Below are positions 36,642-45,762 of a DNA stretch of 64,000 nucleotides, piece after piece. Within the stretch, counting starts at the first letter, position 1; each line of letters starts with the position of its first letter. The position numbers and the translations under genes were made by a program. Source of the stretch: Baekduia soli (lineage in GTDB: Bacteria > Actinomycetota > Thermoleophilia > Solirubrobacterales > Solirubrobacteraceae); the NCBI RefSeq assembly GCF_007970665.1, contig NZ_CP042430.1, positions 4,340,001 to 4,404,000 on the forward strand, in the 5' to 3' direction. The notes under the pieces are model-generated. The model made no database searches and was not told the DNA's origin. It saw nothing but the letters and a program-made list of their open reading frames with translations.

Positions 36642-38332
36642 GGCCGGTCGACCCGCGCCTGCTGCGGGCCAGCCGCCCGGCGCGGGCCCACCTCGGCGCG
36701 ACGTTCGCCATCGCGGCGCTCAGCGCCGTGGTGGTCGTCGCGCAGGCCGCGCTGCTCGCCCACGTCGTCGCCCGCGCGGTCGCCGGCGACGCGCCGGGCA
36801 CGCTGCGCGGGTCGATCCTCGCGCTGCTCGGCGTACTCGTGCTGCGGGCGCTGGCCGACGGCGCGTTCGACGCCGTCGGCCGGTTCGGCGCCGCACGGGT
36901 CATGAGCGACCTGCGCGGGCGCCTGGCCGAGCACCTGCTCGTCCGCCGCCCCGGCGTCGACGGGCAGGGGCGCACGGGCGAGATCGCCGCGCTGGCCGTG
37001 CAGGGCATCGACGCCGTCGAGCCCTACTTCGCGCGCTTCCTGCCCCAGCTGGCGCTCGCGTCGCTCGTGCCGCCGGCGATCCTCGTGTGGGTGCTGCGCG
37101 GGGACTGGATCGCCGCGCTCATCCTCGCCGGGACGATCCCGCTCATCCCGTTGTTCATGGCCCTGGTCGGAATGGCCACCCAGGCGCACACCCGCGCGCG
37201 GTGGCGGTCGCTGGCGACGCTCAGCGCGCACTTCCTCGACGTCGTCGGCGGCCTGCCCACGCTGCGCGCCCACGCCCGCGACGCCGCCCAGGCCCGGGCG
37301 CTGGAGCAGGTCGGCGAGGCCTACCGGCGCGAGACGATGGGCACCCTGCGGGTCGCGTTCCTCTCGGCCCTGGTCCTCGAGCTGCTGGCCATGATCGGCA
37401 CCGCCCTGGTGGCCGGCACGGTCGGCGTGCAGCTCGCCGGCGGCCACCTCGGCCTCGAGGCCGGCCTCTGCGTGCTGCTGCTGGCGCCCGAGCTCTACTC
37501 CCCGCTGCGCCAGGTCGGCGCCCAGTTCCACGCCAGCGCCGACGGGCTGCAGGCCGCCCAGGAGCTGCAGGACGCGCTGCAGACCCCGGGCGCCGTCTCG
37601 GCGCCGGCCCATCCGTGCCGCGCGCCGCGCCCGGACCGCAGCGCCGTGCGCTTCCAGGCCGTCGGCTTCACCTACCCCGGTCGCGACCTCGCCGTCCTGG
37701 ACGGCCTGGACCTGGAGCTCGCCCCCGGCGCCACCACCGCGCTCGTCGGGGCCAGCGGCGCCGGCAAGAGCACGATCGCCGCGCTGGCGCTGCGGCTGGC
37801 CGACCCGACGGCCGGGCGCATCACCTGCGGCGGCGTCGACCTCCTCGACGTGCCGGCCCGCGAGTGGCGCGCCGGCTGCGCGTGGCTGCCCCAGCACACG
37901 CGCCTGTTCACCGGCACGGTGGCCGACAACCTGCGCCTGGGCCGCCCGGGCGCCACCGACGCCGAGCTGCACGCGGCGCTGGAGGCGGCGGGCGCCCGCG
38001 ACGTCGTCGCCGCCCTGCCCGGCGGCCTGGACACGCGCGTCGGCGACGGCGGCCGGCGCCTGTCGGCCGGCGAGGCCCAGCGCCTGGCGATCGCGCGCGC
38101 CTTCGTGCGCGATGCGCCGATGGTCGTCCTGGACGAGCCCACCGCCCACCTCGACGAGGACTCGGCCGTGCTCGTCGGTGAGGCCCTGCAGCGCCTGGCC
38201 GCCGGGCGCACGACGCTGCTCGTCGTCCACCGCCCGGCGCTGGCGGCGATCGCCGACCACGTCGTCCACCTCGGCGCGCAGGGCGCGTGCGTCGCCGCGA
38301 CCGCCGGGGCCCTGAGCGAGGTGGCGGCATGA
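36638..38332 (+). CDS. cydD: CydD subunit of the CydDC ABC exporter
   Basis: The product has 564 residues. Six-helix membrane domain (about 20-310), then an ABC ATPase with Walker A GASGAGKSTIAALAL, signature LSAGEAQRLAIARAF and Walker B MVVLDEPTAHLDED. The signature has A where LSGGQ has G. CydDC exports cysteine/glutathione or heme-related reductant and is needed for cytochrome bd assembly. Starts inside the cydB stop and ends overlapping cydC (ATGA). Confidence 0.88.
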   Translation: MRPVDPRLLRASRPARAHLGATFAIAALSAVVVVAQAALLAHVVARAVAGDAPGTLRGSILALLGVLVLRALADGAFDAVGRFGAARVMSDLRGRLAEHLLVRRPGVDGQGRTGEIAALAVQGIDAVEPYFARFLPQLALASLVPPAILVWVLRGDWIAALILAGTIPLIPLFMALVGMATQAHTRARWRSLATLSAHFLDVVGGLPTLRAHARDAAQARALEQVGEAYRRETMGTLRVAFLSALVLELLAMIGTALVAGTVGVQLAGGHLGLEAGLCVLLLAPELYSPLRQVGAQFHASADGLQAAQELQDALQTPGAVSAPAHPCRAPRPDRSAVRFQAVGFTYPGRDLAVLDGLDLELAPGATTALVGASGAGKSTIAALALRLADPTAGRITCGGVDLLDVPAREWRAGCAWLPQHTRLFTGTVADNLRLGRPGATDAELHAALEAAGARDVVAALPGGLDTRVGDGGRRLSAGEAQRLAIARAFVRDAPMVVLDEPTAHLDEDSAVLVGEALQRLAAGRTTLLVVHRPALAAIADHVVHLGAQGACVAATAGALSEVAA

Positions 38333-40056
38333 GGCCGCTGGCGCGCGCCGCCGCGCTCGTGGTGCCGCGGCGCGGCCGGCTCCTGCTCGGGGTCGCCCTC
38401 GGCGCGGGCGCCGTCGCCGCCGCGATCGGGCTGCTCTGCACCTCGGGGTGGCTCATCGTCCGCGCGGCCGAGCGCCCGCCGATCCTGCAGCTGACGATGG
38501 CGATCGTGGCCGTGCGCACGTTCGGCATCGCCCGCGCGGTCCTGCGCTACGCCGAGCGCCTGGTCACCCACGACCTCGCGTTCCGGGTGCTGGCCGACCT
38601 GCGCCGGCGCTTCTACGTGCGCCTCGCGCCCCTCGTGCCCGCCGGGCTTCCGCGGATGCGCGCCGGCGACCTGCTGAGCCGCTTCGTGGCCGACGTCGAC
38701 CAGCTCCAGCATCTCTACCTGCGCGCGCTGGCGCCGCCGATCGTCGCCGGCGTGGTCATCGCGCTGGCCGTCGGCGTCAGCGCCGCCGTCCTGCCCGCCG
38801 CCGGGATCGTGCTCGGCGTCGCGCTGCTGGCCGCCGCCACCGTCGTGCCCGCGCTGACCCACGTCGCGGCGCGGTCGGCCGCACGGCGCCAGGCGCCGGC
38901 GCGCGCGACCCTGTCGGCCGAGCTCGTCGAGGCGCTGGACGGCGCGGCCGAACTCGCGGTCCTGGGCCAGGACGAGGCACGGCTGCAGCGCATCCGCGCC
39001 GCCGACGCGCGCCTTGCCCGCCTCGTGCGCCGCGACGCGCTGGCCGGCGGACTGGCCACCGGCCTGGGGACGCTGCTGCCCGGCCTCGCGCTCGTCGGCG
39101 TGCTGGCCGTCTCGCTGCCCGCCGTGCACGACGGCCGGCTGACCGGGCCGTGGCTCGGGCTGCTGGCGCTCATGGCGCTGGCCGCGTTCGAGGCCGTCCA
39201 GCCGCTGCCGGCGGCCGCCCAGCAGCTCGCGGCGTGCGCGCGCTCGGCCGCGCGCCTGGAGGAGATCGTCGATGCGCCGGTCCCCGTGACCGACCCGGCG
39301 GACCCCGCGGCGCTGCCCGACGAGGGCGAGCTCGTGGCCGAGGCGGTCGGCGCGCGCTTCGAGGGCGCCGCACGGCCCGCGCTGGCGGCCGTGGACCTGC
39401 GGTTGGCGCCGGGGCGCGCCGTCGCGCTCGTGGGGGCCAGCGGCAGCGGCAAGACGACGCTGGCCGAGCTGCTGGTCCGCTTCCGCGACCCCGACGCCGG
39501 GCGCGTGGCGCTCGGCGGCACCGACGTCCGCGCCCTGCGCCAGGACGACCTGCGCCGCACGGTCCTGCTGGCCGCCCAGGACGCGCGCCTGTTCACGACC
39601 ACGATCCGCGAGAACCTGCTGCTCGCCCACCGCGAGGCGACCGACGGCGACCTGCTCGCCGCGCTGTCGGCCGTCGGCCTCGGCGACTTCGTCGCCCGCC
39701 TGCCCGAGGGCCTGGACACCCACGTCGGCCAGGACGGGTCCCAGCTGTCGGGCGGCCAGCGGCGGCGCCTGCTCGTCGCCCGCGCGCTGGTCTCCGACGC
39801 GCGCCTGCTCATCCTCGACGAGCCCGCCGCCCACCTCGACCCGCCGGCCGCACGCGCCCTGCACGAGCGGCTGCTGGCCGAGTCCTCGCGCCGCGGCGTG
39901 CTCGTCATCGCCCACGGCGTCGCCGGCCTGGAGCGCTGCGACGAGATCGTCGTGCTGCACGAGGGCCGCGTGGCCGAGCGCGGCACGCACGACGAGCTCC
40001 TGGCGGCCGGCGGCCGGTACGCCACGATGGCCCGGGCACTGCAGGTGATGGCGTAG
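38329..40056 (+). CDS. cydC: CydC subunit of the CydDC ABC exporter
   Basis: The product has 575 residues. Six-helix membrane domain followed by an ATPase with Walker A GASGSGKTTLAELLV, signature LSGGQRRRLLVARAL and Walker B LLILDEPAAHLDPP. It forms the heterodimer with CydD encoded just before it. It is the last gene of the cydABDC unit; the 365-nt gap that follows holds a palindrome and the next regulon promoter. Confidence 0.88.
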   Translation: MRPLARAAALVVPRRGRLLLGVALGAGAVAAAIGLLCTSGWLIVRAAERPPILQLTMAIVAVRTFGIARAVLRYAERLVTHDLAFRVLADLRRRFYVRLAPLVPAGLPRMRAGDLLSRFVADVDQLQHLYLRALAPPIVAGVVIALAVGVSAAVLPAAGIVLGVALLAAATVVPALTHVAARSAARRQAPARATLSAELVEALDGAAELAVLGQDEARLQRIRAADARLARLVRRDALAGGLATGLGTLLPGLALVGVLAVSLPAVHDGRLTGPWLGLLALMALAAFEAVQPLPAAAQQLAACARSAARLEEIVDAPVPVTDPADPAALPDEGELVAEAVGARFEGAARPALAAVDLRLAPGRAVALVGASGSGKTTLAELLVRFRDPDAGRVALGGTDVRALRQDDLRRTVLLAAQDARLFTTTIRENLLLAHREATDGDLLAALSAVGLGDFVARLPEGLDTHVGQDGSQLSGGQRRRLLVARALVSDARLLILDEPAAHLDPPAARALHERLLAESSRRGVLVIAHGVAGLERCDEIVVLHEGRVAERGTHDELLAAGGRYATMARALQVMA

Positions 40057-40421
40057 GGCGCAGGGCCGGTGCGGCGCGGCGCGGCGCGGGCGCCCGTGGC
40101 GCGCCGTTCGGGCGCCGCCGGCGGGGCGGACGCGGCGGGAGGGCGACGAGCGGCGACCCGCCGGGGTACCCCGGGCGCCCGGGGTCGTGCGCCCACGCCC
40201 GCGGGCGGCAAGGTCGATGGCGCCTGGGTGGGGATATGCACCATCAACGCGCCATACGGCAGGCGGGGCACCGGCGCCTGTCGTCCCGGACCCGCCTGGC
40301 CTGCACCCGCGGCCCACACCCTGCGGCGAAGTACCCAGCGCCCGGCGTGCTCGGTCCCGATGGCGGCCGGTGGCGTGGCGTGGGAGCCTGCGTGCTGCCC
40401 ATCCGCCACCACGAGGTCCGC
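40057..40421 (+). promoter_or_regulatory. Gap after cydC: palindrome plus regulon promoter of USP-xfp-ackA
   Basis: No gene is supportable in these 365 nt. The element GCGGCGAAGTACCCAGCGC lies at about 40323-40341, CGATGGC at 40359-40365 and GAGCCT at 40384-40389, again 25 nt apart. The leader to ATG 40422 is about 30 nt, with ACGAGGT as a possible ribosome site. A palindrome lies at 40218-40254. Confidence 0.6.
40218..40254. repeat. Imperfect palindrome, third copy of the 16-loop-16 type
   Basis: TGGCGCCTGGGTGGGG, loop ATATG, CACCATCAACGCGCCA. Twelve of sixteen positions pair, including the outer six. Same 37-nt length and outer sequence as 458-494. It could end the cyd transcript. Confidence 0.5.
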
Positions 40422-41312
40422 ATGTTCACGAAGGTCATCATCGGCGTCGACGGCCACGAGGGTGGGCGTGACGCCATCGCCCTGGCCCGCGCGCTGGCGC
40501 CGGGAGCCGAGCTGGTCCTGGCCTGCGCGTATCCCTACGACGAGCGCCGCAGCCGCTTCGCGCTCCAGGGCTTCGCCATCGCCCTGCGCGAGGAGGCGCT
40601 GCACATGCTGCGCGCCGAGCGCGAGGCCGCCGGCGACGAGACGCTGCGCGCCGTGACCGTCGCCGATCCCGCCCCGGCGCGCGGGCTGCAGCAGGTCGCC
40701 GCCGACGAGCACGCCGACCTCCTGGTGGTCGGCTCGTCCCACCGCGGCCCGGCCGGCCGCGTCCTGCTCGGCGACGTCTCCCGCTCCGTCCTGCACGGCG
40801 CGCCGTGCGCGGTCGCCGTCGCGCCGCGCGGCGTGGCTGCCGGGACTCCGGCGACGATCGGCGTCGCCTTCGACGGCTCCTCCGAGTCGGTGCACGCCCT
40901 GGAGCTCGCGGCGGCCCTGGCCCAGGAGCTCGGCGCGACGCTCCAGGTCGCCGAGGGCATCGAGCTGGGCTTCGTGCCCGCGCGCACCGGCTTCGACATC
41001 GTGGGTCTCATGGAGGACCTGCGCGAGGCCTCGCAGACCACCCTGGACCACCGCCTGGAGGCGCTGCCGGTCCCGGCGACGGGCGTCGCCGTCGTCGGCC
41101 GCACCCGCGCCACGCTCGGCGAGCTGGCCGCGCGCGTGGACCTCATGGTCTGCGGCTCGCGCGGCTGGGGACCCGTCCGCCAGGTCGTGCTGGGCAGCAC
41201 GGCCGACCACCTCATCCACCACGCGCACTGCCCCGTGCTCGTCGTGCCGCGCGGCGCGGAGGCGCCCGCCGGCGCCCCGGCCTCCGCCGAGTCCGCCGGC
41301 GCCCATGGGTGA
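40422..41312 (+). CDS. Tandem-domain universal stress protein
   Basis: The product has 296 residues. Domain 1 ([20 protein letters not shown]) has [20 protein letters not shown]. Domain 2 ([20 protein letters not shown]) has [20 protein letters not shown] and then CPVLVVPRG. Both loops are near complete, so both domains may bind ATP. The last 8 nt overlap the phosphoketolase gene, so this USP leads the USP-xfp-ackA operon. Confidence 0.88.
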   Translation: MFTKVIIGVDGHEGGRDAIALARALAPGAELVLACAYPYDERRSRFALQGFAIALREEALHMLRAEREAAGDETLRAVTVADPAPARGLQQVAADEHADLLVVGSSHRGPAGRVLLGDVSRSVLHGAPCAVAVAPRGVAAGTPATIGVAFDGSSESVHALELAAALAQELGATLQVAEGIELGFVPARTGFDIVGLMEDLREASQTTLDHRLEALPVPATGVAVVGRTRATLGELAARVDLMVCGSRGWGPVRQVVLGSTADHLIHHAHCPVLVVPRGAEAPAGAPASAESAGAHG

Positions 41313-43677
41313 GGCGCTGGCGCCGAAGGAGCTCGAGCTCCTGCACGCCTGGTGGCGCGCGGCCAACTACCTCTCCGTCGGACAGATCTACCTGCTCGAC
41401 AACCCGCTGCTGCGCGAGCCGCTGACCCTGGACCACGTCAAGCCGCGGCTGCTGGGCCACTGGGGCACCACCCCCGGGCTCACCCTGCTCTACGCCCACC
41501 TCAACCGGGTCATCCGCCGCGACGACCTCGACGCGCTGTTCGTCACCGGGCCCGGGCACGGCGGGCCCGGGCTCGTGGCGAGCACCTACCTCGAGGGCAC
41601 CTACACCGAGATCTACCCGCACATCGGCCACGACGAGGAGGGCCTGCGGCGCCTGTTCCGCCAGTTCTCGTTCCCCGGCGGCATCCCGAGCCACGTCGCG
41701 CCGCAGACCCCGGGCTCCATCCACGAGGGCGGCGAGCTCGGCTACGCGCTCGTCCACGCCTACGGCGCCGCGTTCGACCACCCCGGCCTGCTCGTCTGCT
41801 GCGTCATCGGCGACGGCGAGGCCGAGACCGGCCCGCTGGCCGCCAGCTGGCACTCCAACAAGTTCGTCGACCCGGTCCGCGACGGCGCCGTGCTGCCGGT
41901 CCTGCACCTCAACGGCTACAAGATCGCCAACCCCACGGTCCTGGCCCGCATCCCCGAGCCCGAGCTGCGCTCGCTGCTGGAGGGCTACGGCCACGCGCCG
42001 TACTTCGTGAGCGGCGACGACCCCGCCGCCGTGCACCAGGCGCTGGCCGCGACCCTCGACGAGGTCGTCGCCGAGATCGCCGCGATCCAGCGCCGCGCCC
42101 GCGAGGACGGCGTCCGCGAGCGGCCGCGCTGGCCGATGATCGTCCTGCGCACCCCGAAGGGCTGGACCGGCCCCAAGACCGTGGACGGCCTGCCCGCCGA
42201 GGGCTCCTTCCGCTCCCACCAGGTCCCGCTGGCCGGCCTGCGCGAGCACCCCGAGCACCTCGCCCAGCTCGAGGCCTGGATGCGGTCCTACGGGCCCGAG
42301 GAGCTGTTCGACGACGGTGGAGCCCTGCGGCCCGAGATCGCAGCGCTGGCCCCGGACGGCCCGCGCCGCATGGGCGCCAACCCCGTCGCCAACGGCGGCC
42401 TGCTGCTCGCCGACCTCGAGCTGCCGGACTTCCGCGCCTACGCCGTCGACGTCCCCGCCCCGGCCCGCTCCACGAGCGAGGCCACGCGCGTGCTCGGGAC
42501 GTGGCTGCGCGACGTCGTGCGCTCCAACCCGCAGACGTTCCGGATCATGGGCCCCGACGAGACGGCGTCCAACCGCCTGTCGGCCGTCTTCGAGGCCACC
42601 GACCGCGCGTGGGCCGCCGAGATCCGCGACGGCGACGAGCACCTCGCGCCCGACGGCCGCGTCATGGAGGTGCTCTCCGAACACCTCTGCCAGGGCTGGC
42701 TGGAGGGCTACCTGCTCACGGGCCGCCACGGCCTGTTCAACTGCTACGAGGCGTTCATCCACATCGTCGACTCGATGTTCAACCAGCACGCCAAGTGGCT
42801 GAAGGTCACCCGCGACATCCCGTGGCGGCGCCCGATCGCCTCGCTGAACTACCTGCTGTCCTCGCACGTCTGGCGCCAGGACCACAACGGCTTCTCCCAC
42901 CAGGACCCCGGGTTCATCGACCACGTGGTCAACAAGAAGGCCGAGGTCGTGCGCGTCTACCTGCCGCCCGACGCCAACTGCCTGCTGTCGGTCGCCGACC
43001 ACTGCCTGCGCTCGCGCGACTACGTCAACGTCATCGTCGCCGGCAAGCAGCCGGCGCTGAACTTCCTGACGATGGACGAGGCCGTCGCCCACTGCACGCG
43101 CGGCATCGGCATCTGGCCGTGGGCGAGCACCGCCGTCGACGAGGAGCCCGACGTCGTGCTCGCGTGCGCGGGCGACGCGCCGACGCTGGAGGTCGTCGCC
43201 GCCGCCGCGCTGCTGCGCGAGCACCTGCCCGACCTGCGGGTGCGCGTCGTCAACGTGGTCGACCTCATGCGCCTGCAGCCCGACACCGAGCACCCGCACG
43301 GCCTCGGCGACCGTGAGTTCGACGCCCTGTTCACCACCAGCCGGCCGGTGATCTTCGCGTACCACGGCTACCCCTGGCTCATCCACCGCCTGACCTACCG
43401 GCGCACGAACCACCACGAGTTCCACGTCCGCGGCTACAAGGAGGAGGGCACCACGACCACGCCGTTCGACATGGTGATGCTCAACGACCTCGACCGCTTC
43501 GGGCTGGTCATCGACGTCATCGACCGCGTGCCCGGACTCGGCGAGCGCGCCGCCGGCCTGCGCCAGCGGATGAGCGACGAGCGCCTGCGCCACCGCGCGT
43601 TCACGCGCGAGACCGGCGACGACCCCGCCTCCGTGCGCGACTGGGTCTGGCCCGGCGGACCGCCCGCCGCGGGCTGA
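41305..43677 (+). CDS. xfp: Xylulose-5-phosphate/fructose-6-phosphate phosphoketolase
   Basis: The product has 790 residues, full length. N-terminal thiamine-diphosphate domain with [19 protein letters not shown] and the ThDP motif [19 protein letters not shown]. Middle domain with [14 protein letters not shown] and the C-terminal transketolase-like part ([40 protein letters not shown]). It splits the sugar phosphate with phosphate to acetyl phosphate and a triose or tetrose phosphate. The next gene, acetate kinase, turns acetyl phosphate into ATP, so the pair makes ATP without oxygen. Confidence 0.95.
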   Translation: MGEALAPKELELLHAWWRAANYLSVGQIYLLDNPLLREPLTLDHVKPRLLGHWGTTPGLTLLYAHLNRVIRRDDLDALFVTGPGHGGPGLVASTYLEGTYTEIYPHIGHDEEGLRRLFRQFSFPGGIPSHVAPQTPGSIHEGGELGYALVHAYGAAFDHPGLLVCCVIGDGEAETGPLAASWHSNKFVDPVRDGAVLPVLHLNGYKIANPTVLARIPEPELRSLLEGYGHAPYFVSGDDPAAVHQALAATLDEVVAEIAAIQRRAREDGVRERPRWPMIVLRTPKGWTGPKTVDGLPAEGSFRSHQVPLAGLREHPEHLAQLEAWMRSYGPEELFDDGGALRPEIAALAPDGPRRMGANPVANGGLLLADLELPDFRAYAVDVPAPARSTSEATRVLGTWLRDVVRSNPQTFRIMGPDETASNRLSAVFEATDRAWAAEIRDGDEHLAPDGRVMEVLSEHLCQGWLEGYLLTGRHGLFNCYEAFIHIVDSMFNQHAKWLKVTRDIPWRRPIASLNYLLSSHVWRQDHNGFSHQDPGFIDHVVNKKAEVVRVYLPPDANCLLSVADHCLRSRDYVNVIVAGKQPALNFLTMDEAVAHCTRGIGIWPWASTAVDEEPDVVLACAGDAPTLEVVAAAALLREHLPDLRVRVVNVVDLMRLQPDTEHPHGLGDREFDALFTTSRPVIFAYHGYPWLIHRLTYRRTNHHEFHVRGYKEEGTTTTPFDMVMLNDLDRFGLVIDVIDRVPGLGERAAGLRQRMSDERLRHRAFTRETGDDPASVRDWVWPGGPPAAG

Positions 43678-43679
43678 GC

Positions 43680-44753
43680 GTGCGGGTCCTCGTCGTCAAC
43701 GCCGGCTCGAGCAGCCTGCGCCTGCGCCTGGTCGGCGCCGACGACGCCGTGCTCTGGGCCCGCGACCTCAAGAGCCCCGGCGGCCGCGCCGGCGCGGGCG
43801 CGCTGCAGGCCGCGCTGCGCGAGCCCGGCGCCGCGGCGCCCGACGCCGTCGGCCACCGCATCGTCCACGGCGGCCCCGACCTGCACGCGGCGGTCCGCAT
43901 CGACGGGGCGGTGGAGGCCCGGCTGCACGACCTGGTCGCGCTGGCCCCGCTGCACCAGCCCAAGTCGCTGGCCGCGCTGGACGCCGTGCGCGCCGCCCTG
44001 CCCGCCGTCCCGGCGTGGGCCTGCTTCGACACCGCGTTCCACGCGACGCTGCCGGCGGCGGCGGCGACCTATGCGCTGCCCCTGGCCTGGCGCGAGCGCT
44101 GGGACCTGCGCCGCTACGGCTTCCACGGGCTGTCGCACGCGGGCGTCGCGCGGCGCTTCGGCACGGGCCGCGTCGTGAGCTGCCACCTCGGGGCCGGCGC
44201 CTCGCTCTGCGCAATCGCCGACGGGCGCTCCGTCGACACGACGATGGGCTTCACGCCGCTGGAGGGCCTGGTCATGGCCACGCGCTCGGGCAGCGTGGAC
44301 CCCGGCCTGCTCCTCTGGCTGCTGCAGGACGGCGGGCTGGGCGCGGGCGAGATCGCCGACGCCCTCGAGCACGGCTCCGGCCTGGCCGGTCTGGCCGGCA
44401 CGCCGGACCTGGCCGAGGTGCTCGCCCGCGCAGAGGCCGGCGACGAGCGCTGCGTGCTGGGCCGCGACGCCTACGTGCACCGCCTGCGCGCCGCGATCGC
44501 CGCGATGGCCGCGGCGCTCGGCGGGCTGGACACGCTCGTGTTCACCGGCGGCGCCGGCGAGCATGCCCCCGAGCTGCGCGCACGGGCGGCGGCCGGCCTG
44601 GGCTTCCTCGGCGTCGTGCTGCACGACGCGCGCAACGCGGCCGCCCGCCACGACGCCGACATCTCGGCCACCGGCGCGGCCGTGCGGACCCACGTGCTCA
44701 CCGCGCGAGAGGACGCCGAGATCGCCCGCCAGGTGCGCGCGGCGGCTGGGTAG
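43680..44753 (+). CDS. ackA: Acetate kinase
   Basis: The product has 357 residues. VNAGSSSLRLRL at the N-terminus, GHRIVHGG, WACFDTAFHATLPAAAATYA, RRYGFHGLSHAGVARRFG, GAGASLCAIADGRSVDTTMG and FTGGAGEHAPELRARAA are the ASKHA-fold and active-site blocks. It converts acetyl phosphate and ADP to acetate and ATP. It is slightly shorter than most family members (about 400). GTG start 2 nt after the xfp stop. Confidence 0.93.
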   Translation: MRVLVVNAGSSSLRLRLVGADDAVLWARDLKSPGGRAGAGALQAALREPGAAAPDAVGHRIVHGGPDLHAAVRIDGAVEARLHDLVALAPLHQPKSLAALDAVRAALPAVPAWACFDTAFHATLPAAAATYALPLAWRERWDLRRYGFHGLSHAGVARRFGTGRVVSCHLGAGASLCAIADGRSVDTTMGFTPLEGLVMATRSGSVDPGLLLWLLQDGGLGAGEIADALEHGSGLAGLAGTPDLAEVLARAEAGDERCVLGRDAYVHRLRAAIAAMAAALGGLDTLVFTGGAGEHAPELRARAAAGLGFLGVVLHDARNAAARHDADISATGAAVRTHVLTAREDAEIARQVRAAAG

Positions 44754-44820
44754 TCCCCCGCAGGTCCGCCGCGGAGGACGGCGGATGGCGGGACCGCGCC
44801 CCGGAGCGTACCGTCGCCGC
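44748..44820 (+). promoter_or_regulatory. Regulon promoter of the USP-USP-FAD unit
   Basis: GCGGGGGACTACCCAGCC (minus, about 44743-44760) overlaps the end of ackA. GGATGGC at 44783-44789; TACCGT at 44809-44814 begins 26 nt later, one more than usual, and ends 6 nt before ATG 44821. Confidence 0.65.
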
Positions 44821-45261
44821 ATGCCCCAGACGCACCGTGGCGCGACCGCCACGACCGATCCCGCCGCCACGGCGGCACCGACGTTCGTCGTCGGCTACGA
44901 CGGCTCGGCGGGGGCCGGTGCCGCGGTCCGCTGGGCCGCCGCCCAGGCCGCCCCGCGCGGGCGCGTGGTCGTCGTGCACGCCGAGCACCCCGCCATCCCG
45001 CGGCCCGCCGCCAGCGCATGGACGTCGCGGGCGAAGGCCGGGCTCGACGCCCTGTGGACGGTCGAGCACGCGCTCGGCGACGTGACGGTCGAGCTCGAGG
45101 TCGCCGAGGGCGCCCCGGCCGCCGCGCTGTGCCGCGCGGCGCGGACCGCGGACGCCGACGGCATCGTCGTCGGGCGCCACCGCGACAGCGCCTTCAACGC
45201 CGACACGGTCCGCCAGCTCCTGGCGCTCGCTGACCGGCCCGTCACGGTCGTCCCCGGCTGA
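44821..45261 (+). CDS. Single-domain universal stress protein, divergent
   Basis: The product has 146 residues. FVVGYDGSAGAGAAVRWAAA is a clear USP N-terminus. The ATP loop is eroded to IVVGRHRDSAFNADTVRQLL, so it probably does not bind ATP in the usual way. Ends RPVTVVPG. The ATG at 44821 is 6 nt after TACCGT. It is followed by a second USP after 1 nt. Confidence 0.78.
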   Translation: MPQTHRGATATTDPAATAAPTFVVGYDGSAGAGAAVRWAAAQAAPRGRVVVVHAEHPAIPRPAASAWTSRAKAGLDALWTVEHALGDVTVELEVAEGAPAAALCRAARTADADGIVVGRHRDSAFNADTVRQLLALADRPVTVVPG

Positions 45262-45262
45262 G

Positions 45263-45760
45263 ATGGCCGACGCCGCGTCCGCCGAGGACGAAGCCGGCGA
45301 CGCCGACGGCCGGCCCGGCCCGACGATCGTCGTGGGCTGGGACGGCTCGGACGCCGCCCGCGGCGCGCTGCGCACCGCCACCCGCCTGGCCCGCGACGGT
45401 CGCGTGATCGTCGTCCACGCCCACGAGGCCGCCGCGCCCCACGTCACCTCGCGCTGGCGCGAGCTGCTGCAGGCCGACGGGGCCCGGCGCAGCCTGCTGC
45501 TGCTCGCCGAGATCCCCGCCGCCTCCGACGCCGACCTCGAGCTGGTGCGCATCGAGGCGCGGTCGCTGGACGGCCCTCCGGCCGACGCGCTGCTGCGGAC
45601 CGCGCGCGAGGACGGCGCCGACGCGATCGCGGTCGGCTCCCGCGGCCTCGGTGCGGGCCCCGGGGCCGTCGGTAGCGTGTCGGCAGCACTGCTGGCCTCG
45701 ACCGATCGCCCCGTCCTCGTCGTCCCGCCCGCCGCCGCGCACCCCACCCCAGGAGCCTGA
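45263..45760 (+). CDS. Single-domain universal stress protein
   Basis: The product has 165 residues. Acidic N-terminus, then TIVVGWDGSDAARGALRTAT. The loop AVGSRGLGAGPGAVGSVSAA retains most Gly/Ser positions of the ATP signature, and RPVLVVPPA closes the fold. It follows the divergent USP and precedes the fourth FAD oxidoreductase by 2 nt, so all three are one operon. Perhaps the two single-domain USPs pair like the tandem proteins. Confidence 0.83.
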   Translation: MADAASAEDEAGDADGRPGPTIVVGWDGSDAARGALRTATRLARDGRVIVVHAHEAAAPHVTSRWRELLQADGARRSLLLLAEIPAASDADLELVRIEARSLDGPPADALLRTAREDGADAIAVGSRGLGAGPGAVGSVSAALLASTDRPVLVVPPAAAHPTPGA

Positions 45761-45762
45761 CC

